From CAZJOD01 sp964547525 (GTDB lineage: Bacteria; Bacillota; Clostridia; JAAYHZ01): DNA of 26,807 bases. The position numbers and the translations under genes are program-made. Under the pieces are notes generated by a model that was not told the DNA's origin, ran no database searches, and saw nothing but the letters and a program-made list of their open reading frames with translations. The DNA lies in assembly GCA_964547525.1 (NCBI GenBank), contig CAZJOD010000035.1, positions 1-26,807 on the forward strand, written 5' to 3'. The first letter of the stretch is position 1. Every line of letters starts with the position of its first letter. Shown here piece after piece: positions 24,929-26,807 of this stretch.

Positions 24929-25282
24929 ATGAAGTTAAGTGATATTGTAAAGATATTAGACGGGGAAATGTTATGTCATGATGTTGATGAGGATCCTGAA
25001 ATTTCATCGGCATGCGGAAGTGATTTAATGAGTGATGTGATGGCGTTTGTAAAAAACGGATCCATGCTACTGACCGGTTTGGTTAATCCGCAGGTCATTA
25101 GGACGGCTGAAATGATGGATATACGCCTAATAGTATTTGTGCGCGGGAAAAAGCCTGACAGCTCGGTTTTAGATATGGCAATACAAAAATCCGTAACTGT
25201 TGTATGTACAAAGCATTCAATGTTCGTAGCATGCGGTTTATTATATAAAAACGGCTTAACGGAGGGGGGTAATCATACTTGA
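24929..25282 (+). CDS. DRTGG-domain protein of a sensory hydrogenase operon
   Basis: A 117-residue soluble alpha/beta protein resembling a stand-alone DRTGG domain: MKLSDIVKILDGEMLCHD at the start, SSACGSDLMSDVMAFVKNGSMLLTG (in two parts: SSACGSDLMSDVMAF and KNGSMLLTGL), IRLIVFVRGKKPD, and VTVVCTKHSMFVACGLLY at the end. The function is unknown; such domains often serve as regulatory or ligand-binding modules. The start has AAAGG at 10 nt. Its TGA overlaps the TTG start of the next gene, so the genes are coupled. In Clostridia and Thermotogae this small gene commonly precedes an ATPase and an [FeFe] hydrogenase-like sensor. Confidence 0.88.
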   Translation: MKLSDIVKILDGEMLCHDVDEDPEISSACGSDLMSDVMAFVKNGSMLLTGLVNPQVIRTAEMMDIRLIVFVRGKKPDSSVLDMAIQKSVTVVCTKHSMFVACGLLYKNGLTEGGNHT

Positions 25283-25704
25283 ACAAGGGTGTCATTCAAT
25301 TGCATTATGAAATATCCGCCGATGATTTCCAAGCTGCGGGTGAGGCTTCTTCTAATGTCAAAAAGAAACTTAAGCAATTGGGTGTGTCCGTTGATGCTGT
25401 AAAAAGGGTGTCTATCGCCATGTATGAAGCTGAAATGAATGTGGTAATTCATGGGAACGGTGGAAGCATGGATGTAGAGATTGATAAAGAAAAGATTAAG
25501 TTGGTGTTTCAGGATCAAGGTCCGGGCATACCGGACGTGGAGTTGGCTATGCAAGAAGGTTATTCTACCGCTCCCGACAGAATTCGTGAGCTTGGGTTCG
25601 GTGCGGGGATGGGACTGCCTAATATAAAACGAAATTCCGATAGATTTGAAATTGAAACTAAGGTCGGCGAGGGTACAAAATTGACAATTGAGGTAAATAT
25701 GTGA
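25279..25704 (+). CDS. Anti-sigma-factor-like ATPase (HATPase_c, RsbW/SpoIIAB type)
   Basis: A 141-residue single-domain GHKL ATPase. Motifs are the N box MYEAEMNVVIHGNGG (about 49-63), the G1 box QDQGPGIPD and the G2 box FGAGMGLPNIKRNSD. There is no sensor or dimerisation domain, as in serine-kinase anti-sigma factors. In this context it probably acts as a phosphorylating partner in the sensory hydrogenase module, which is inference. The start is TTG with GGAGGGGGG 8 nt upstream; the alternative of a later ATG would delete the first strand. It overlaps the upstream stop by 4 nt and the downstream start by 1 nt. Confidence 0.92.
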   Translation: MNKGVIQLHYEISADDFQAAGEASSNVKKKLKQLGVSVDAVKRVSIAMYEAEMNVVIHGNGGSMDVEIDKEKIKLVFQDQGPGIPDVELAMQEGYSTAPDRIRELGFGAGMGLPNIKRNSDRFEIETKVGEGTKLTIEVNM

Positions 25705-26807
25705 TGAAAGAGTATTTTCATTCGGTTACATTGGATAGTGAAAAGTGTAGAGGTTGTACCAATTGTATAAAACACTGCCCTACCGAAGCGATTAGGGTAA
25801 GAGGATCCAAGGCGAAAATCATCAATGAAAGATGTATAGATTGCGGAGAATGTATCCGTGTATGCCCATATCACGCAAAACAGGCAATATCGGATAAGCT
25901 CGATGAAATTTCTAAGTATAAATACAAAATTGCCTTACCTGCACCTTCTTTATACGGTCAATATGAGTTTAGTCGTGCAAAAATTTTAAACGGTTTAATA
26001 AAGCTCGGGTTTAATATGGTGTATGAAGTGGCAAAAGGTGCGGAAGTTGTAACATACGCAACTAATGTTTTGCTGGATAAGAAGGGGAATCGTTCCCCGT
26101 TAATTTCTTCCGCTTGCCCTGCTGTTGTAAAATTAATACAAGTTAGATTTCCGGAGTTAATTGATCGTATTATAAAAATCGAATCACCTATGGAAGTAAG
26201 TGCGGCTATGGCTATTCAAAAAGCAAAAGATTTGACAGGATTATCTGATAATGATATAGGTGTTTTCTTTATATCTCCTTGTGCCGCAAAAATTACCAAC
26301 GTAAAAGCTCCATACGAAAAAAATCGATCAGGTGTGGACGGTGTTATAGCTATCAGTGATATTTACTTAAAATTATTAGAAGCTTGTAATCAAGTCGATA
26401 ATACCAATCCCGATACGGATTTGGCAAGTTTGAAAGGAATTGTATGGGCGGATTTCGGAGGAGAGAGTTCAGCCATAAAAAACCGGAATATTTTAGCGGT
26501 AGACGGTATTCACAACGTAATTAAAATATTTGAAAAAATTGAAAACGGTGAATTAAACGATATTGAATTCATTGAGGCGCTAGCATGTACAGGCGGTTGC
26601 TTGGGAGGACCTTTGACAGTTGAAAATCCTTTTGTTGCCAAAATACGATTGCGGAATAAAAAAGACGTTTTGACCGATTCGCTTAACATAGAGTATACCG
26701 AAGAAGAATTAAACAAGTTTGTTTGGACAAAAGATATACAATATAAACCTATATTGAAGCTTGACGATGATTTCGGAAAAGCTATGGAAAAGCTGGAAAA
26801 GTTGGAG
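25704..26807 (+). CDS. Sensory [FeFe]-hydrogenase-like protein (HydS type), 3'-truncated by window edge
   Basis: The frame starts at the TGATG overlap and stays open to the last base (368 codons), so the C-terminus is missing. Residues 1-60 are a two-cluster ferredoxin domain (Cys15/18/21/25 and Cys44/47/50/54). The H-cluster domain follows: SSACPAVV (Cys138), SPCAAK (Cys193, Lys196) and ACTGGCLGG (Cys295, Cys299). The four cluster-binding cysteines and the cyanide-contact Lys are present. The proton-relay Cys of catalytic enzymes (first Cys of TSCCP) is Ala137, as described for sensory HydS. The family usually continues with a PAS and sometimes a phosphatase domain, outside the window. It probably senses H2 or redox state and signals through the neighbouring ATPase. 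Confidence 0.93.
   Translation, partial: MKEYFHSVTLDSEKCRGCTNCIKHCPTEAIRVRGSKAKIINERCIDCGECIRVCPYHAKQAISDKLDEISKYKYKIALPAPSLYGQYEFSRAKILNGLIKLGFNMVYEVAKGAEVVTYATNVLLDKKGNRSPLISSACPAVVKLIQVRFPELIDRIIKIESPMEVSAAMAIQKAKDLTGLSDNDIGVFFISPCAAKITNVKAPYEKNRSGVDGVIAISDIYLKLLEACNQVDNTNPDTDLASLKGIVWADFGGESSAIKNRNILAVDGIHNVIKIFEKIENGELNDIEFIEALACTGGCLGGPLTVENPFVAKIRLRNKKDVLTDSLNIEYTEEELNKFVWTKDIQYKPILKLDDDFGKAMEKLEKLE

Overview
The window looks like a low-GC, AT-rich chromosome segment from an anaerobic Bacillota, probably class Clostridia. The evidence is a single-chain large PurL, an AbrB-type transition-state regulator with a C-terminal CxxC pair, an S-box (SAM-I) riboswitch in front of metK, strong GGAGG ribosome sites, TTGACA/TATAAT-type promoters, and a sensory [FeFe]-hydrogenase operon running off the right edge. 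I see no insertion sequence, phage gene, CRISPR array or origin.

Layout. (1) 1-3779: the 3' three quarters of purL, followed in the same transcript by two small genes of uncertain function that look like distant paralogs, then a strong terminator. (2) 3861-8859: a four-gene carbon-catabolic operon: FGGY sugar kinase, class II aldolase, amidohydrolase (possible lactonase) and a FucI/AraA-like isomerase-family protein. It has its own promoter and ends in a bidirectional terminator shared with a convergent EamA/DMT permease. (3) 9768-11051: abrB with its own promoter and terminator, facing a DUF1854 gene. (4) 11058-13507 (minus): an ABC exporter with an unusual N-terminal PH-like plus zinc-ribbon extension, followed by the DUF1854 gene. 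Its roughly 150-nt leader holds a 21-codon reading frame behind a strong Shine-Dalgarno and a perfect dyad just before the start codon. (5) 14064-16277: an M20 dipeptidase, a tRNA-Val(GAC) and a small membrane protein. (6) 16473-19575: a PIG-L-type deacetylase paired with a DUF3604 protein. (7) 19685-21221: SAM-riboswitch-controlled metK. (8) 21407-24561: an L,D-transpeptidase lipoprotein converging on a HelD-like helicase. (9) 24652 to the end: a regulatory region, then DRTGG protein, anti-sigma-factor-like ATPase and sensory [FeFe] hydrogenase (HydS-like, incomplete at the edge).

How the genes work together. In region 2 the logical order is isomerase, kinase, aldolase (aldose to ketose to ketose phosphate to dihydroxyacetone phosphate plus an aldehyde), with the amidohydrolase feeding in a sugar acid or lactone. 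The substrate cannot be read from sequence, and the isomerase-like protein seems to lack one expected metal-binding glutamate. Region 9 is a redox or H2 sensing module. A near-consensus Rex operator sits just upstream of its putative promoter, and a short promoter/terminator unit lies further upstream. The least explained items are the paired small proteins after purL, the catabolic operon, the ABC/DUF1854 leader, and the region upstream of the hydS operon.
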